This document shows, piece after piece, positions 18,901 to 26,838 of a DNA stretch of 64,000 bases. The notes below the pieces were generated by a model. The model was not told where the DNA came from. It was given only the letters and a program-made list of their open reading frames with translations, and did no database searches. The stretch comes from Vreelandella neptunia (GTDB taxonomy: Bacteria; Pseudomonadota; Gammaproteobacteria; Pseudomonadales; Halomonadaceae), in the NCBI RefSeq assembly GCF_022489065.1, contig NZ_JAKVTW010000001.1:62001-126000 (forward strand), given 5' to 3'. Position numbers and translations under genes: made by a program. Numbering within the stretch: the first letter of the stretch is position 1; the number at the start of each line of letters is the position of its first letter.

Positions 18901-19146
18901 ATGACCTCCTTGGCGTTTATCTTCGGTACCTTGCCGTTGGCCTTGGCGACCGGCGCCAGCGACGTGAGCAGCCACCACATTGGTACCACTGTGGCGATGG
19001 GCATGTTCTCTGTTGCTACTTTGGGAAGCCTGTTTATTCCCAGCTTCTACGCCATGATTGCGACAGCCTCTGATTGGCTGAGTCGCAAAATGAAAGGGAA
19101 GAAGCATGATGCCAACAAGCCAGCGCTGGAGCATGATCACTCCTAA
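15958..19146 (+). CDS. RND multidrug efflux transporter, HAE1 family (AcrB/MexB type)
   Basis: A 1062-residue inner-membrane proton/drug antiporter with the usual two repeats, each of six membrane segments and a large periplasmic loop. The start MNFSNFFISRPIFATVLAI is characteristic of the family. The proton-relay pair Asp410-Asp411 (GIVVDDAILVVENVE) and Lys945 (GLAAKNAILIVEFAE) correspond to AcrB Asp407/Asp408/Lys940. Translation is coupled to the adaptor gene by a one-base overlap. A strong terminator closes the operon. Substrates cannot be read from sequence; hydrophobic drugs, bile salts or solvents are typical. Confidence 0.96.
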   Translation: MNFSNFFISRPIFATVLAIIVTLVGVMSMRILPIEQYPSVVPPTVSVQAQFPGADAETVAQTVAAPIAEAINGVEDMLYMTSNSADNGTMSLSVAFNIGTDGDINTINVNNRVQGALSQLPEAVQSQGVTVELRSDSILMFIALTSPDGDYDNIYMQNYATLNVLDELRQVPGVGNAEVLGGGEFAMRIWMDPDKLAQYDLTPSEVASAIRVQNTEIPAGSLASTPQSEPRAYTYTITAGGRLNDVDDFRNIYLRTNNDGSSLRLEDVARIELGASFYGVDARLNGSTMTPIIINQQPGANALATAEGVRAAMDDLASRFPPGLEYVAPYDTTLFIDASVETVLHTFIEAFLIVIVILFIFLQNWRFTVIAMSVVPVAVVGTFAGFYLFGFSINLLTLFALVLSIGIVVDDAILVVENVERVLSEEDDISVRDATIRAMKEVGGPVIATSLIMAAVFIPVAFLGGFTGQIYQQFAITVAISVAISALMALTFTPALSAIFIKHKIAGAGQSKFKRALNTPLRLFDRMFAGITAAYMWVVKGLVRFWLLALALTVLTGVGSYWLYVNTPSTLVPETDQGIVLVSVSLPDAASLDRTQRYMEKLSAEVEAIPGVEYSSAVAGYDILSSAVNTARGIMFINMAPWSERELTADELVGRIMGLGASIDGGSAMAFNVPPIMGLSTTGGFTGYLQSFDGASTRELYEASLQIMQKANQHPALNQVFTTFNVNVPSYRANIDQQKALSYGVALENINSALSNTFGNGFVNYFSYQNRNFQVYLQNEDDFRKTPEDVSSVYVRGGNGERIPLSEFVELERQTGASVVSRFGVYAGAQFQGNPAPGYSSAQAIQAMDQVVQETLGSNWGMGWTGTAYQEANLGNAATLAIVFGLLMVFLILAAQYESWSLPLAVLTATPFAFFGGIGGIVLRGLDTSVYVQIGMLVVVGLAAKNAILIVEFAELQRKEQGKTIREAAITAAELRFRPIVMTSLAFIFGTLPLALATGASDVSSHHIGTTVAMGMFSVATLGSLFIPSFYAMIATASDWLSRKMKGKKHDANKPALEHDHS

Positions 19147-19188
19147 GGGTTAGCCCGTTAGTGGGCAAACTAGCGCGAAAAGAGATGG

Positions 19189-19216
19189 GTGCCACCTTCG
19201 GGTGGCACTTTTTTTG
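19189..19216 (+). terminator. Rho-independent terminator of the efflux operon
   Basis: GTGCCACC (19189-19196), a TTCG loop, GGTGGCAC (19201-19208) and a run of eight T residues. It follows the RND gene by about 45 bp. Confidence 0.95.
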
Positions 19217-19331
19217 TCTTGATGAGCTAGCAATGACCTAAGGCAAAGTAAAAGTGGCGCTGAAAAGCTAACCTCGACTAAGCTGAAAAGAACAATACAT
19301 CGCCGGCTAAGTACCGGGGGAGGAGGACGCC

Positions 19332-20018
19332 ATGAATGAGCTACTGCACGCAGCGACGCAATTCCCGAGCATTGTGTTTACGTTCCTACTCGGACTATTA
19401 GCGCTCTACTGGCTATTAGTGATTATCCGTTTAGCCCCCTTGGAGCTGTTTGAGCGCGATAGCTTAAAAGAGGATCATCTGGCAAGCACGCTAGTCTCGT
19501 TAGGCTTTGCGGGTGTACCCGCGTCGCTGGCATTAACGGTCATTCTGACCATTGCAGCGGCAATCACGCTCGCGATCGAACTGCTGGTGTTGCGCTGGCT
19601 GCCGCTCGGCTTAATACGCATTCCGGTCGGTGTGCTGGTGTTGTGGGCCACGTTGATTGTTGCCTCGCCCCTGGCAGCTGCGCTTTGCCATGCGTTACAC
19701 CGTGGGCTGCATCGCTATCGCCCCTTTACCCGGCGCTGCTTGCTGGGCCAAACGGTGGTGGTGACCGAGCGCCAAGGTGAGGGCGAGCAGGCTTACGCGA
19801 TGATCGATAATGAGCCCAATAGCGCAGTGAAGCTGCTCAGTAAGCGCGATGCGCTGCCTGCCCAGGGCGAGCGTCGGGTGCTAGTGAAGTACCTCCCTGA
19901 AGAAGGGGCTTACCGCAGTGTTTCTGAGCAAGAGTATCTAGAAACACGCATTCGTTTGAATAGACTGCGGTTAAGCAAGAAGCGTCACCATGCTAGCCAT
20001 TACTCGGCCTCTCACTGA
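19332..20018 (+). CDS. Inner-membrane protein of unknown function with a soluble C-terminal domain
   Basis: A 228-residue protein that I do not recognise with certainty. Three membrane segments are visible (about 14-33, 58-83 and 88-115), with a charged loop (LELFERDSLKEDHLA) between the first two. A soluble C-terminal domain follows (about 130-205; QTVVVTERQGEGEQAYAMI and RRVLVKYLPEEGAYRSV) and then a basic His-rich tail. A hydrophobic N-part plus a small beta-rich end recalls YqiJ/NfeD-like proteins with an OB-fold domain, but I cannot confirm this. A GGGGGAGGAGG ribosome site precedes the ATG. It lies alone between the efflux operon and a convergent hydrolase gene. Confidence 0.8.
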   Translation: MNELLHAATQFPSIVFTFLLGLLALYWLLVIIRLAPLELFERDSLKEDHLASTLVSLGFAGVPASLALTVILTIAAAITLAIELLVLRWLPLGLIRIPVGVLVLWATLIVASPLAAALCHALHRGLHRYRPFTRRCLLGQTVVVTERQGEGEQAYAMIDNEPNSAVKLLSKRDALPAQGERRVLVKYLPEEGAYRSVSEQEYLETRIRLNRLRLSKKRHHASHYSASH

Positions 20019-20039
20019 GCGTTCAAGTACATTGAGGGT

Positions 20040-20975
20040 TTACTTCCACCACCGCCGCCACTGCTGAGCCAGCCACTGCACCATATGCTGCCAGCCAGTG
20101 GCGGTTTGCGTTGAACTGCCATGGGCTGAAGGGTGAGGTGTAGTGCGTTGTAAGAAGCGCCGAATAGGCTCTACCTGGGCAGGTCTATCTAACATGGGCG
20201 CATGGCCACAGTCAGGCACGGTCAAGGTGACGAGCGCTGGCTGTGTTTCGGCCATACGCGGTAGTGTTTCTGCATCTAGCAGCGTCGATTCTTCGCCACG
20301 AATGACCATCACTGGGCAGCGAATGTTGGCCCAATCGGCCCAGGTATCTCGCGGGGTATCATGGACAAACTGCTCGCTAATGCGTGGATCAAAATGATAT
20401 GTCCAACTGCCGTCAGGTAATCGACGGGCGCTATTGAGCGCGAGTTCACGCCAAGCGGCGTCACTGGTAATTCCGAAGCTGGCGTAGTGCTGGCTAAGCT
20501 CTTGCTGGAGTTCGCTAAAATTTGAGAAGCGATGGGCAACGCCAAAATAGCTGGAAAGCGCAATCAGCCCCTGTTTATTCAGCTCAGGCCCCACATCATT
20601 GAGGATCAGCCGGTTTATTCGAGCGCTGTGCTGAGGGTCAGCGGCGATCAGCATGCCTAACAGCCCACCCATCGAGGTGCCCAGCCAATCGACGTGATCG
20701 AGTTTAAAGTGATCCATTAGTGCCATGGCGACTGTTATGTAATGGCTGTAGAGGTAGTCATGCGCTGGGAACAGTGACCAGCTTGATAACCCGCGGCCCG
20801 GTGTATCCGGCGCAATAATACGCCATTCACTGCCGAGTTCTCGGGCAAGCGCGCTAAAGTCGCCGCCATGGCGGGCAAGGCCATGCCAGGCGATAAGCGT
20901 GCGCGGGGCAGAAGGGTTCCAGATGCGCACGGCGACATCTAATTCGCGTACGCGGACAAACTCCAAGGCATCCAT
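20040..20975 (-). CDS. Alpha/beta-fold hydrolase
   Basis: A 311-residue cytoplasmic alpha/beta hydrolase. The nucleophile elbow GTSMGG places Ser101 as catalytic serine. The oxyanion region is AWHGLARHGGDF, an acidic residue lies in the VIRGEESTLLDAET stretch, and the catalytic histidine is about His258 (DCGHAPMLDRP). The C-terminal 40 residues are Trp/Gln-rich and not part of the fold. No signal peptide is present. It could be an esterase, haloperoxidase-like or C-C hydrolase; substrate cannot be deduced. It ends 22 bp from the convergent membrane-protein gene and is next to the TetR regulator, which has the same orientation. Confidence 0.88.
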   Translation of the reverse strand: MDALEFVRVRELDVAVRIWNPSAPRTLIAWHGLARHGGDFSALARELGSEWRIIAPDTPGRGLSSWSLFPAHDYLYSHYITVAMALMDHFKLDHVDWLGTSMGGLLGMLIAADPQHSARINRLILNDVGPELNKQGLIALSSYFGVAHRFSNFSELQQELSQHYASFGITSDAAWRELALNSARRLPDGSWTYHFDPRISEQFVHDTPRDTWADWANIRCPVMVIRGEESTLLDAETLPRMAETQPALVTLTVPDCGHAPMLDRPAQVEPIRRFLQRTTPHPSAHGSSTQTATGWQHMVQWLAQQWRRWWK

Positions 20976-21050
20976 AGTGTGCTCACACGGCTAACAGTAA
21001 CGCCAGTATTAGCACATTTGCTGCATTGCAGCGAGGGCAGGGGTAACTGT

Positions 21051-21662
21051 TTAGCGCTGCATCATGCGGATGGAGGTGTCGATTAGCTCACCACCGCGTT
21101 CACGTATGGAAAACGCACCGGGGTTACGTAGCCAGTCATGGAAAAGACCACCCAGCATCGACTGCATTAGCCGTGTTGCGACTTCCGGGCTTAAGTCTTC
21201 GCGCAATAATTGCTGCTCTTCAGCCAACACAAACACCGTTAGCATTTCCTGGAAGCACTCGTTACCGATCTCTTCCTGCATATCCAGCGGGTTTATGTCG
21301 CTGAAGAATTCGCAGCGATGCAATAAAATCGACAGTATCCGCTGGTAGGAGGGTTGCTCAAGGCGCACTAAGCCCGCATGGCAGGCTAGCCGAATCGCTT
21401 CTAACGGGGATAATTCAGTGTCAGCCTTGTCGACCTCATCCATTAACGATTGAAAGGGCATGCGCACCTGTTCAACCAATGCCATGAATAGATCGCCTTT
21501 GTTCTTAAAATGCCAATAAACGGCACCGCGAGTAAGGCCCGCATGGCGAGCAATTTGCTCAAGCGATGTGCGTGCCACGCCTTTGGCAAAAAATACCTCT
21601 TCAGCAGCTTCAAGCAGCGCTTCGCGAGTAGCAGCAGCTTCAGCTTTGGTCTTTCTTGCCAT
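21051..21662 (-). CDS. TetR-family regulator, AcrR/TtgR type
   Basis: A 203-residue repressor with an N-terminal helix-turn-helix (TSLEQIARHAGLTRGAVYWHFKNKGDLF, about residues 32-59) matching the AcrR/TtgR/NalC subgroup. The C-terminal part (about 70-200) is the ligand-binding all-helical domain of the TetR_C_2/AcrR kind. Such proteins usually repress an adjacent RND pump and release DNA on binding the drug. Here the pump operon ends 1.9 kb away, but AcrR-like sites precede both this gene and the pump. Control of the pump is therefore a reasonable inference. Confidence 0.93.
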   Translation of the reverse strand: MARKTKAEAAATREALLEAAEEVFFAKGVARTSLEQIARHAGLTRGAVYWHFKNKGDLFMALVEQVRMPFQSLMDEVDKADTELSPLEAIRLACHAGLVRLEQPSYQRILSILLHRCEFFSDINPLDMQEEIGNECFQEMLTVFVLAEEQQLLREDLSPEVATRLMQSMLGGLFHDWLRNPGAFSIRERGGELIDTSIRMMQR

Positions 21663-21685
21663 GTAAACGCAACCTTATGATCGAC

Positions 21686-21746
21686 ACTGTATGGTCACAT
21701 TTTAACCCAAGCGCGAGCGTATTTACATTCAAAACTGTATGGATAA
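21686..21746 (-). promoter_or_regulatory. AcrR-like operator region upstream of the TetR gene
   Basis: TATTTACATTCAAAACTGTATGGATAA (21720-21746) has the TTTACATTC...GTATGGATAA layout of TtgR/AcrR operators. ACTGTATGG occurs twice (21686-21694 and 21734-21742). The placement, 25-85 bp before the start codon, fits autorepression. The match is by eye and imperfect. Confidence 0.5.
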
Positions 21747-21877
21747 ATGACTCAACGCATAACGTAGGTTAACAAATTCGTCATTTTGCCAGTGAAGGCG
21801 TATAAACAGGCAATGACACTAGCCGCTGATCGCATTAACGTCGCGAAGATAACCGATTAAAAAACAGGATAGAAAGC

Positions 21878-22909
21878 ATGGCGCGAGCTCCTTTTCAGTT
21901 GGGTGAACATACCATTATGCCCGGCCAACGCTTACAAGTTGATGTGCCGGTGGCGCGCTTATATACCCATACGCCGCTGCATATTCCTGTCGAGGTGGTG
22001 CATGGTCGTAAGGATGGCCCAGTGCTGTTGGTGTGTGGAGGCATTCACGGCGATGAGATCAACGGGGTGGAAATTGTTCGCCGGGTGCTGCGCGCCAAAG
22101 CGATCAATAGCATTCGTGGCACACTGATCGCCGTGCCAGTGGTGAATGTATTCGGCTTTCTTCAGCAAACACGCTATTTGCCTGACCGGCGCGATCTTAA
22201 TCGCTGCTTTCCAGGCAGTGAATCGGGTTCGCTAGGCGGGCGGATTGCCGCGCTGTTCCGTGAACAAATCGTCGATCATGCCACCCACATAATTGATCTA
22301 CACACAGGCGCCATTCATCGCACTAACCTGCCGCAAATCCGCGCCCAACTTCGCCCAGGCAGTGAAACCGAGCGTATGGCCGATGCTTTCGGTGCGCCCG
22401 TGGTGCTTAACGCTGAACTGCGTGAAGGCAGCCTACGCCATTACGCTCAGAACCGTGGCATTCCGGTGCTTACCTATGAAGCAGGCGAAGCGCTACGTTT
22501 CGATGAGTGGGCGATTGCCCCAGGTGTGCGTGGCGTACTGCGGGTCATGCGGCGCTTAGGCATGCTGACCGGCGAACAGCGACGCCGCACGCCAGCCCCC
22601 GCTGAATTGGCCAATGGGTCAAGCTGGGCGCGTGCGCCGATTGATGGCATTTTGCGCCCCAAAGTACGCCTGGGCGCGCGGGTTGCCAAAGGCGAGGTGT
22701 TGGGCAAAGTGGCCGACCCCTTTGGTAATGATGAGGGCGAAGTTCGCTCTGTTGCCGATGGCATCGTGATCGGTATGAGTCGGTTACCGCTGGCTAACGA
22801 AGGCGAAGCACTATTTCACATAGCCCGTTTTGATGAAATTGAAGAGGCCGAAACCGCCGTTGAGAGCTTTAACTCGAGCTTAGTGCCGCCCACAGACTCG
22901 TTCTATTAA
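21878..22909 (+). CDS. Succinylglutamate desuccinylase/aspartoacylase-family metallohydrolase
   Basis: A 343-residue M14-type zinc hydrolase. Zinc ligands are His57 and Glu60 in GGIHGDEINGVE and His142 in IIDLHTGA. The substrate-contacting RDLNRCFPG lies at about 105-113. The C-terminal region from about 245 (DGILRPKVRLGARVAKGEVLGKV) is the biotinyl/lipoyl-like barrel seen in the AGTO/AstE-like branch used on N-acylated small molecules. It is not linked to arginine succinyltransferase genes here, so true AstE function is unlikely. The gene stands alone with an AGGATAGAAAGC ribosome region. Confidence 0.9.
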   Translation: MARAPFQLGEHTIMPGQRLQVDVPVARLYTHTPLHIPVEVVHGRKDGPVLLVCGGIHGDEINGVEIVRRVLRAKAINSIRGTLIAVPVVNVFGFLQQTRYLPDRRDLNRCFPGSESGSLGGRIAALFREQIVDHATHIIDLHTGAIHRTNLPQIRAQLRPGSETERMADAFGAPVVLNAELREGSLRHYAQNRGIPVLTYEAGEALRFDEWAIAPGVRGVLRVMRRLGMLTGEQRRRTPAPAELANGSSWARAPIDGILRPKVRLGARVAKGEVLGKVADPFGNDEGEVRSVADGIVIGMSRLPLANEGEALFHIARFDEIEEAETAVESFNSSLVPPTDSFY

Positions 22910-22950
22910 TCATTGCTTATAAATAAAAGCTATCGGCCTGATAGGCAAGT

Positions 22951-22981
22951 AGCCGCCGCCATAAATGGCAAGTTGGCGGCT
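22951..22981 (+). terminator. Stem-loop downstream of the desuccinylase-family gene
   Basis: AGCCGCC (22951-22957) pairs with GGCGGCT (22975-22981), with an inner GCC/GGC pair. Only GTTT follows, so it is a weak terminator candidate at best. The rest of the 208-bp gap before the catalase shows no gene. Confidence 0.45.
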
Positions 22982-23117
22982 GTTTGACTATACCTAGGGG
23001 TGGGCTTTGTTAGCGGCTACTAAAATGATAAATAAGACAAATAAATAGCCAAGCTTTCATCGTACTTGAACGAGTGGCGGTCACACGCCACGTCTACCGT
23101 GACATGGAGGAAGAGCG

Positions 23118-24587
23118 ATGACGAGCGATAAACCTAAACACACCACAACGGATGCGGGTATAGCGGTTAGCAGTGATGAACACTCCCTTTCAGTAGGCCC
23201 CGATGGGCCGATTGTTCTACATGATCACTACTTGATGGAGCAGATGGCTGCCTTTAACCGGGAAATGATTCCGGATCGTCAGCCCCACGCAAAAGGCAGT
23301 GGCGCCTTTGGTCATTTCGAAGTGACGCACGACGTTAGCCAATACACCAAGGCGGACTTTCTACAGCCGGGTAAAAAAACCGAGATGTTGGCGCGTTTCT
23401 CGACGGTGGCCGGTGAGTCGGGTAGCCCTGACACTTGGCGCGATCCTCGTGGCTTCTCGCTGAAGTTCTACACCGAAGAGGGCAACTTCGACATGGTGGG
23501 TAATAATACCCCTGTGTTCTTCGTTCGCGATCCGCTCAAATTCCAGCACTTTATCCACTCACAAAAGCGTCGAGCGGATAACGGCTTACGTGATCACGAT
23601 ATGCAGTGGGACTTCTGGACGCTTTCCCCGCAATCTGCTCACCAGGTAACCTGGCTAATGGGCGATCGTGGTATTCCCGCCAGTTGGCGCCACATGAATG
23701 GCTATTCAAGCCATACCTATATGTGGGTGAACGCTGCAGGCGAGCGCTTTTGGGTGAAGTACCACTTCAAGACTGACCAGGGCATTAAGTGCATGACCCA
23801 GGAGCAGGCTGACAAGATGGCGGGGGCGGACGCCGACTACCATCGTCGCGACCTGTTCGATGCCATCAAACGCGGCGATTATCCCACCTGGACGCTGCAA
23901 GTTCAGATCATGCCGTTTGAAGATGCCAAGACCTACCACATCAACCCCTTCGATCTGACCAAGGTGTGGCCGCACGCCGACTACCCGCTGCAAGAAGTCG
24001 GTAAGATGACGCTGGATCGCAATCCCGTCGATTTCCACAGCCAAATCGAACAGGCAGCGTTTCAGCCCAGCAATGCCGTACCGGGCACCGGTTTCTCGCC
24101 GGATAAAATGCTGTTGGCGCGGGTCATATCCTACGCTGATGCGCACCGCGCGCGTTTAGGGGTGAACTACCAACATATCCCCGTTAACGCGCCCAAGGTC
24201 CCGGTTAACAGCTACAGCCAGGGTGGTCAGATGCGTATTAACCACTCCACCGACCCGGTGTATGCACCTAATAGCAAAGGGGGCGCACACGCCAACCCGG
24301 AAAAGTACCCGGAAGATGCAGTATGGGAGACTGACGGCGAGTTGGTTCGCGCCGCCTACACGCTGCGCCCGGGCGATGGCGACTTCAACCAAGCCAATGA
24401 CCTGGTCAATAAGGTAATGGATGACGCTGCCCGCGACCGATTGGTCAACAACATTGTGGGCCACGTTTCCGACGGTGTTGAAGAGCCGGTGCTGTCACGG
24501 GTGTTTGAGTACTGGAAAAACGTTGATCAGACGATCGGCGAGCGTGTCGAGCAGGGCGTAATGGCGAACCGCCGCGAAAACGGCTAG
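23118..24587 (+). CDS. Monofunctional heme catalase (clade 3)
   Basis: A 489-residue catalase decomposing hydrogen peroxide. Catalytic His57 lies in [12 protein letters not shown], the distal Asn in VGNNTPVFF (129-130), and the heme-ligating Tyr in the [14 protein letters not shown] motif. Length fits the small-subunit clade 3 enzymes. An N-terminal stretch of about 20 residues is polar and no signal peptide is evident, so it is likely cytoplasmic. A CATGGAGGAAGAGCG ribosome site precedes the ATG. I see no OxyR site with confidence. A strong terminator follows. Confidence 0.97.
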   Translation: MTSDKPKHTTTDAGIAVSSDEHSLSVGPDGPIVLHDHYLMEQMAAFNREMIPDRQPHAKGSGAFGHFEVTHDVSQYTKADFLQPGKKTEMLARFSTVAGESGSPDTWRDPRGFSLKFYTEEGNFDMVGNNTPVFFVRDPLKFQHFIHSQKRRADNGLRDHDMQWDFWTLSPQSAHQVTWLMGDRGIPASWRHMNGYSSHTYMWVNAAGERFWVKYHFKTDQGIKCMTQEQADKMAGADADYHRRDLFDAIKRGDYPTWTLQVQIMPFEDAKTYHINPFDLTKVWPHADYPLQEVGKMTLDRNPVDFHSQIEQAAFQPSNAVPGTGFSPDKMLLARVISYADAHRARLGVNYQHIPVNAPKVPVNSYSQGGQMRINHSTDPVYAPNSKGGAHANPEKYPEDAVWETDGELVRAAYTLRPGDGDFNQANDLVNKVMDDAARDRLVNNIVGHVSDGVEEPVLSRVFEYWKNVDQTIGERVEQGVMANRRENG

Positions 24588-24611
24588 TAAGCCTACGCTA
24601 CTAGGAAAACG

Positions 24612-24643
24612 AACCCGCTACGCTTGCGTAGCGGGTTTTTTTA
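24612..24643 (+). terminator. Rho-independent terminator after the catalase gene
   Basis: AACCCGCTACGC (24612-24623) pairs with GCGTAGCGGGTT (24626-24637) over a two-base loop and is followed by seven T residues. It also separates the convergent dusA gene. Confidence 0.95.
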
Positions 24644-24653
24644 TACAACGCAC

Positions 24654-25667
24654 TTATACAACGAGCTCGGGTTCGTGCACCAAGCTAAGCGCGTCATCAA
24701 ATAGGCGCAATCCTGAGCCTTCTTTATGCGCGTGTTCCGACAAATGACGCCGAAAACGCCGGCCGCCAGGGCAACCCTGAAACAGGCCCAGGAGGTGACG
24801 CGTAATGTGATTCAGCTTCGCGCCTTCATCCAAGCGCTGCTGAATATACGGCCTAAAAGCCTTCGCAGCATCCAAGCGGCTTGCCGCCGGGCCTTGCTCA
24901 CCAAACAGCTGCTCATCAACCCCGGCGAGCAGCCACGGGTTTTGATACGCTTCACGGCCCACCATCACGCTATCCACATGGGTGAGCTGCTCCTGGCACT
25001 CAGCCAACGTTTTAATGCCGCCGTTAATGCCAATATGCAATTCAGGGCGGCTCTGCTTTAAACGATGAACGCGGGGGTAATTAAGCGGCGGCACATCGCG
25101 GTTCTGCTTGGGCGACAAACCTTGCAGCCACGCCTTACGCGCGTGCACGGTAAACACCTCACAGCCTGCATCCGCGACGATCGCGATAAACCGCTCAAGG
25201 TCAGCGTCTTCATCCTGGTCATCGATGCCAATACGGCACTTTACCGTGACCGGAATAGACACCGCCGCCTGCATCGCCCGCACGGCATCGGCCACCTTTT
25301 CGGGATAACCCATTAGGCACGCACCGATCATATTGTTCTGCACGCGGTCACTCGGGCAACCCACGTTCAGGTTAACCTCGTCATAACCCCACGCCTCGGC
25401 AATCGCCGCGCACTCCGCCAGCTCACCGGCATCGCTACCACCTAACTGCAGTGCCAACGGATGCTCCACCTCGTTATAGCCCAAAAAGCGCTCACGGGGC
25501 GTTCCGTGCAAAATCGCACCGGTCGTCACCATCTCGGTATACAGCAGCGTTCGCTTGGTTAAGGTGCGTGCGAACGCTCTGTAGTCGCGGGTTGTCCAAT
25601 CCATCATCGGGGCCACAGAAAAAAGCCGCCCACGATCTGCACTATTTGCTTTAATTAAATTAGTCAT
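24654..25667 (-). CDS. dusA: tRNA-dihydrouridine(20/20a) synthase DusA
   Basis: A 337-residue FMN enzyme reducing uridine 20/20a in tRNA. The TIM-barrel start FSVAPMMDWTTRDYR (about 16-30), the catalytic Cys104 in VNLNVGCPSDRVQ, the FMN-binding HARKAWLQGLSPKQNR and IGINGGI are all visible. The C-terminal helical domain (ITRHLLGLFQGCPGGRRFRRHL) is specific to DusA. Its 5' end is a well-known integration target for genomic islands, and the DNA immediately upstream (from 25668) is indeed foreign in character. The coding sequence is intact. Confidence 0.96.
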   Translation of the reverse strand: MTNLIKANSADRGRLFSVAPMMDWTTRDYRAFARTLTKRTLLYTEMVTTGAILHGTPRERFLGYNEVEHPLALQLGGSDAGELAECAAIAEAWGYDEVNLNVGCPSDRVQNNMIGACLMGYPEKVADAVRAMQAAVSIPVTVKCRIGIDDQDEDADLERFIAIVADAGCEVFTVHARKAWLQGLSPKQNRDVPPLNYPRVHRLKQSRPELHIGINGGIKTLAECQEQLTHVDSVMVGREAYQNPWLLAGVDEQLFGEQGPAASRLDAAKAFRPYIQQRLDEGAKLNHITRHLLGLFQGCPGGRRFRRHLSEHAHKEGSGLRLFDDALSLVHEPELVV

Positions 25668-25735
25668 TTAATAACACTGTTGGCTGCACTGAAGGCAGCC
25701 CTATTGCCTCTTGAAACCGTAATTAACGCACTTGA

Positions 25736-25793
25736 TGTACCCACAGTGTACCCAGCAGTGGTAGTGACTGAATTCTAAAAAAGCTGGGTACAC
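25736..25793. repeat. TGTACCCA repeats beside dusA (possible integrase arm-type sites)
   Basis: TGTACCCA occurs at 25736-25743 and 25747-25754, exactly 11 bp apart, and inverted at 25785-25792. GTGTACCCAGC (25746-25756) and GCTGGGTACAC (25783-25793) form a perfect 11-bp inverted repeat. The sites lie 70-125 bp upstream of dusA, where arm-type sites of dusA-directed tyrosine integrases would be expected. The whole gap 25668-26033 holds no convincing gene. GGCTGC/GCAGCC at 25682-25700 forms a small hairpin, and GGTTGGT/ACCAACC at 26032-26052 another. Confidence 0.5.
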
Positions 25794-26033
25794 CTTGAGA
25801 GCTTTCTCAAAGGTAGCGTGTTGTATGCGCGCCATTGTACGTAAGAAAGGGCGCGCAGCACATAGCAGGGTAGTTGCCATAGACCTTACGCCGCAGATCA
25901 GGTTGGGTATCACCCAGCAATGCCATGAAATAGCGCTGTAAATGTGCCTTAGGAGAATGGTGCTAGATACATCGATGGGTTAGGCTTTCTTAAGGTAAGT
26001 AAATGGTTGGTAGAAATTTGAAGGCAAGCAAGG

Positions 26034-26252
26034 TTGGTAGATCGCACCAACCGCTATCCCAAACAGGAAGTTGTTTTCTTGCTGTTGGTGAGCGGCGAAC
26101 GACGGATCAGGCGGGTGCAGCGCTTGACGGGCGGCGCGCTGTACTTGATTAGCGACAACGATCACTACCAGCCGGAAATGATTAAGCCGCAGGATATGCA
26201 CGATGTGGAGATTCTGGGGCGGTGTGAGATTCGGATTGGGCGGGTGGTTTAA
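26034..26252 (+). pseudogene. C-terminal remnant of an S24-family phage repressor
   Basis: The frame encodes a fragment resembling the C-terminal half of S24/CI-type repressors: LLVSGERRIRRVQRL, then GGALYLISDNDHYQP, then a tail with VEILGRCEIRIGRVV. These elements form the end of the self-cleavage domain (including the Lys/Arg-rich strand). The HTH domain, the cleavage site and the catalytic Ser are missing. No proper start codon or ribosome site is seen. It is read as a decayed prophage immunity gene. A second copy of its last 75 bp lies at 26750-26824. Confidence 0.7.
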
Positions 26253-26314
26253 CTAAAGCGGTTATGGTATTGAGTGGCTTTTAGTTATCAGTTAAATAAT
26301 ATATGGGCTAGATA

Positions 26315-26646
26315 ATGGAAGAACATAAAAAATTGGTTTGATAGTGACCTTGATCTCTATATTTTCAATTTTATTTTGGATGCTGATGACATCAGATTAT
26401 TATCCAAATATAGGGTTTATGACTAATCTTTTAAATTATATGGAATTGTTTGAGCTTAATTTTTCTCATCCTTTTTTTCATGAAATGCCTATATGTAACC
26501 TGTCTCGCTCGCGCTATACATTGGATTGTTTGACTGTGTCAATTAAGGCTAAGCATTTAACACTTATTTCATTAATTTTTATGTGCTATGGAGTAATGAT
26601 ATTCAAGGGGATAATTGGCTATCCTAGGATGCAAAAAAGAGTGTGA
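26315..26646 (+). pseudogene. Small AT-rich membrane protein, probably frameshifted near its start
   Basis: ATG at 26315 opens a frame (MEEHKKLV) that stops after eight codons at 26339. The frame beginning at TTG 26338 continues with a natural membrane segment (IVTLISIFSILFWMLMTS) and a second one near the end (LISLIFMCYGVMIFKGIIG) up to 26646. Joining both with one shift near 26337 gives a normal-looking protein of about 110 residues with a charged N-terminus and two membrane helices. Alternatively, translation starts at TTG 26338 or GTG 26344 and the gene is intact. I do not recognise the family. Base composition is far more AT-rich than that of the core genes. Confidence 0.45.
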
Positions 26647-26749
26647 AATAGAAAATTATTATAATAAATAACGTGAAGGTGTAATTTAAAGAGGGTAAAT
26701 AACTACAGAGAGAAGGTTGTAAATAGAAAATTTCTGGTGTCATCCTATA

Positions 26750-26824
26750 ATGATCAAACCGCAAGGTATGCACGATGTAGAAGTTCTAGGGCGGTGTGAT
26801 ATTCGAATAATTAAAATTGCTTAA
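26750..26824 (+). pseudogene. Second copy of the S24 repressor tail
   Basis: These 25 codons (MIKPQGMHDVEVLGRCDIRI, then IKIA and stop) align without gaps to the last 25 codons of the remnant ending at 26252. By hand, 55 of 75 bases match. Nothing of the gene body is left upstream. The two tails bracket about 500 bp of AT-rich DNA with a small membrane-protein frame. The copies differ too much for a recent duplication and look like homologous tails from two related genes. Confidence 0.65.
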
Positions 26825-26838
26825 TAAAAGGATAAAAA

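Noticed and set aside
25701..25913. 70-codon minus-strand frame upstream of dusA
   Set aside because: No ribosome site, no recognisable motif, and it covers the TGTACCCA repeats.
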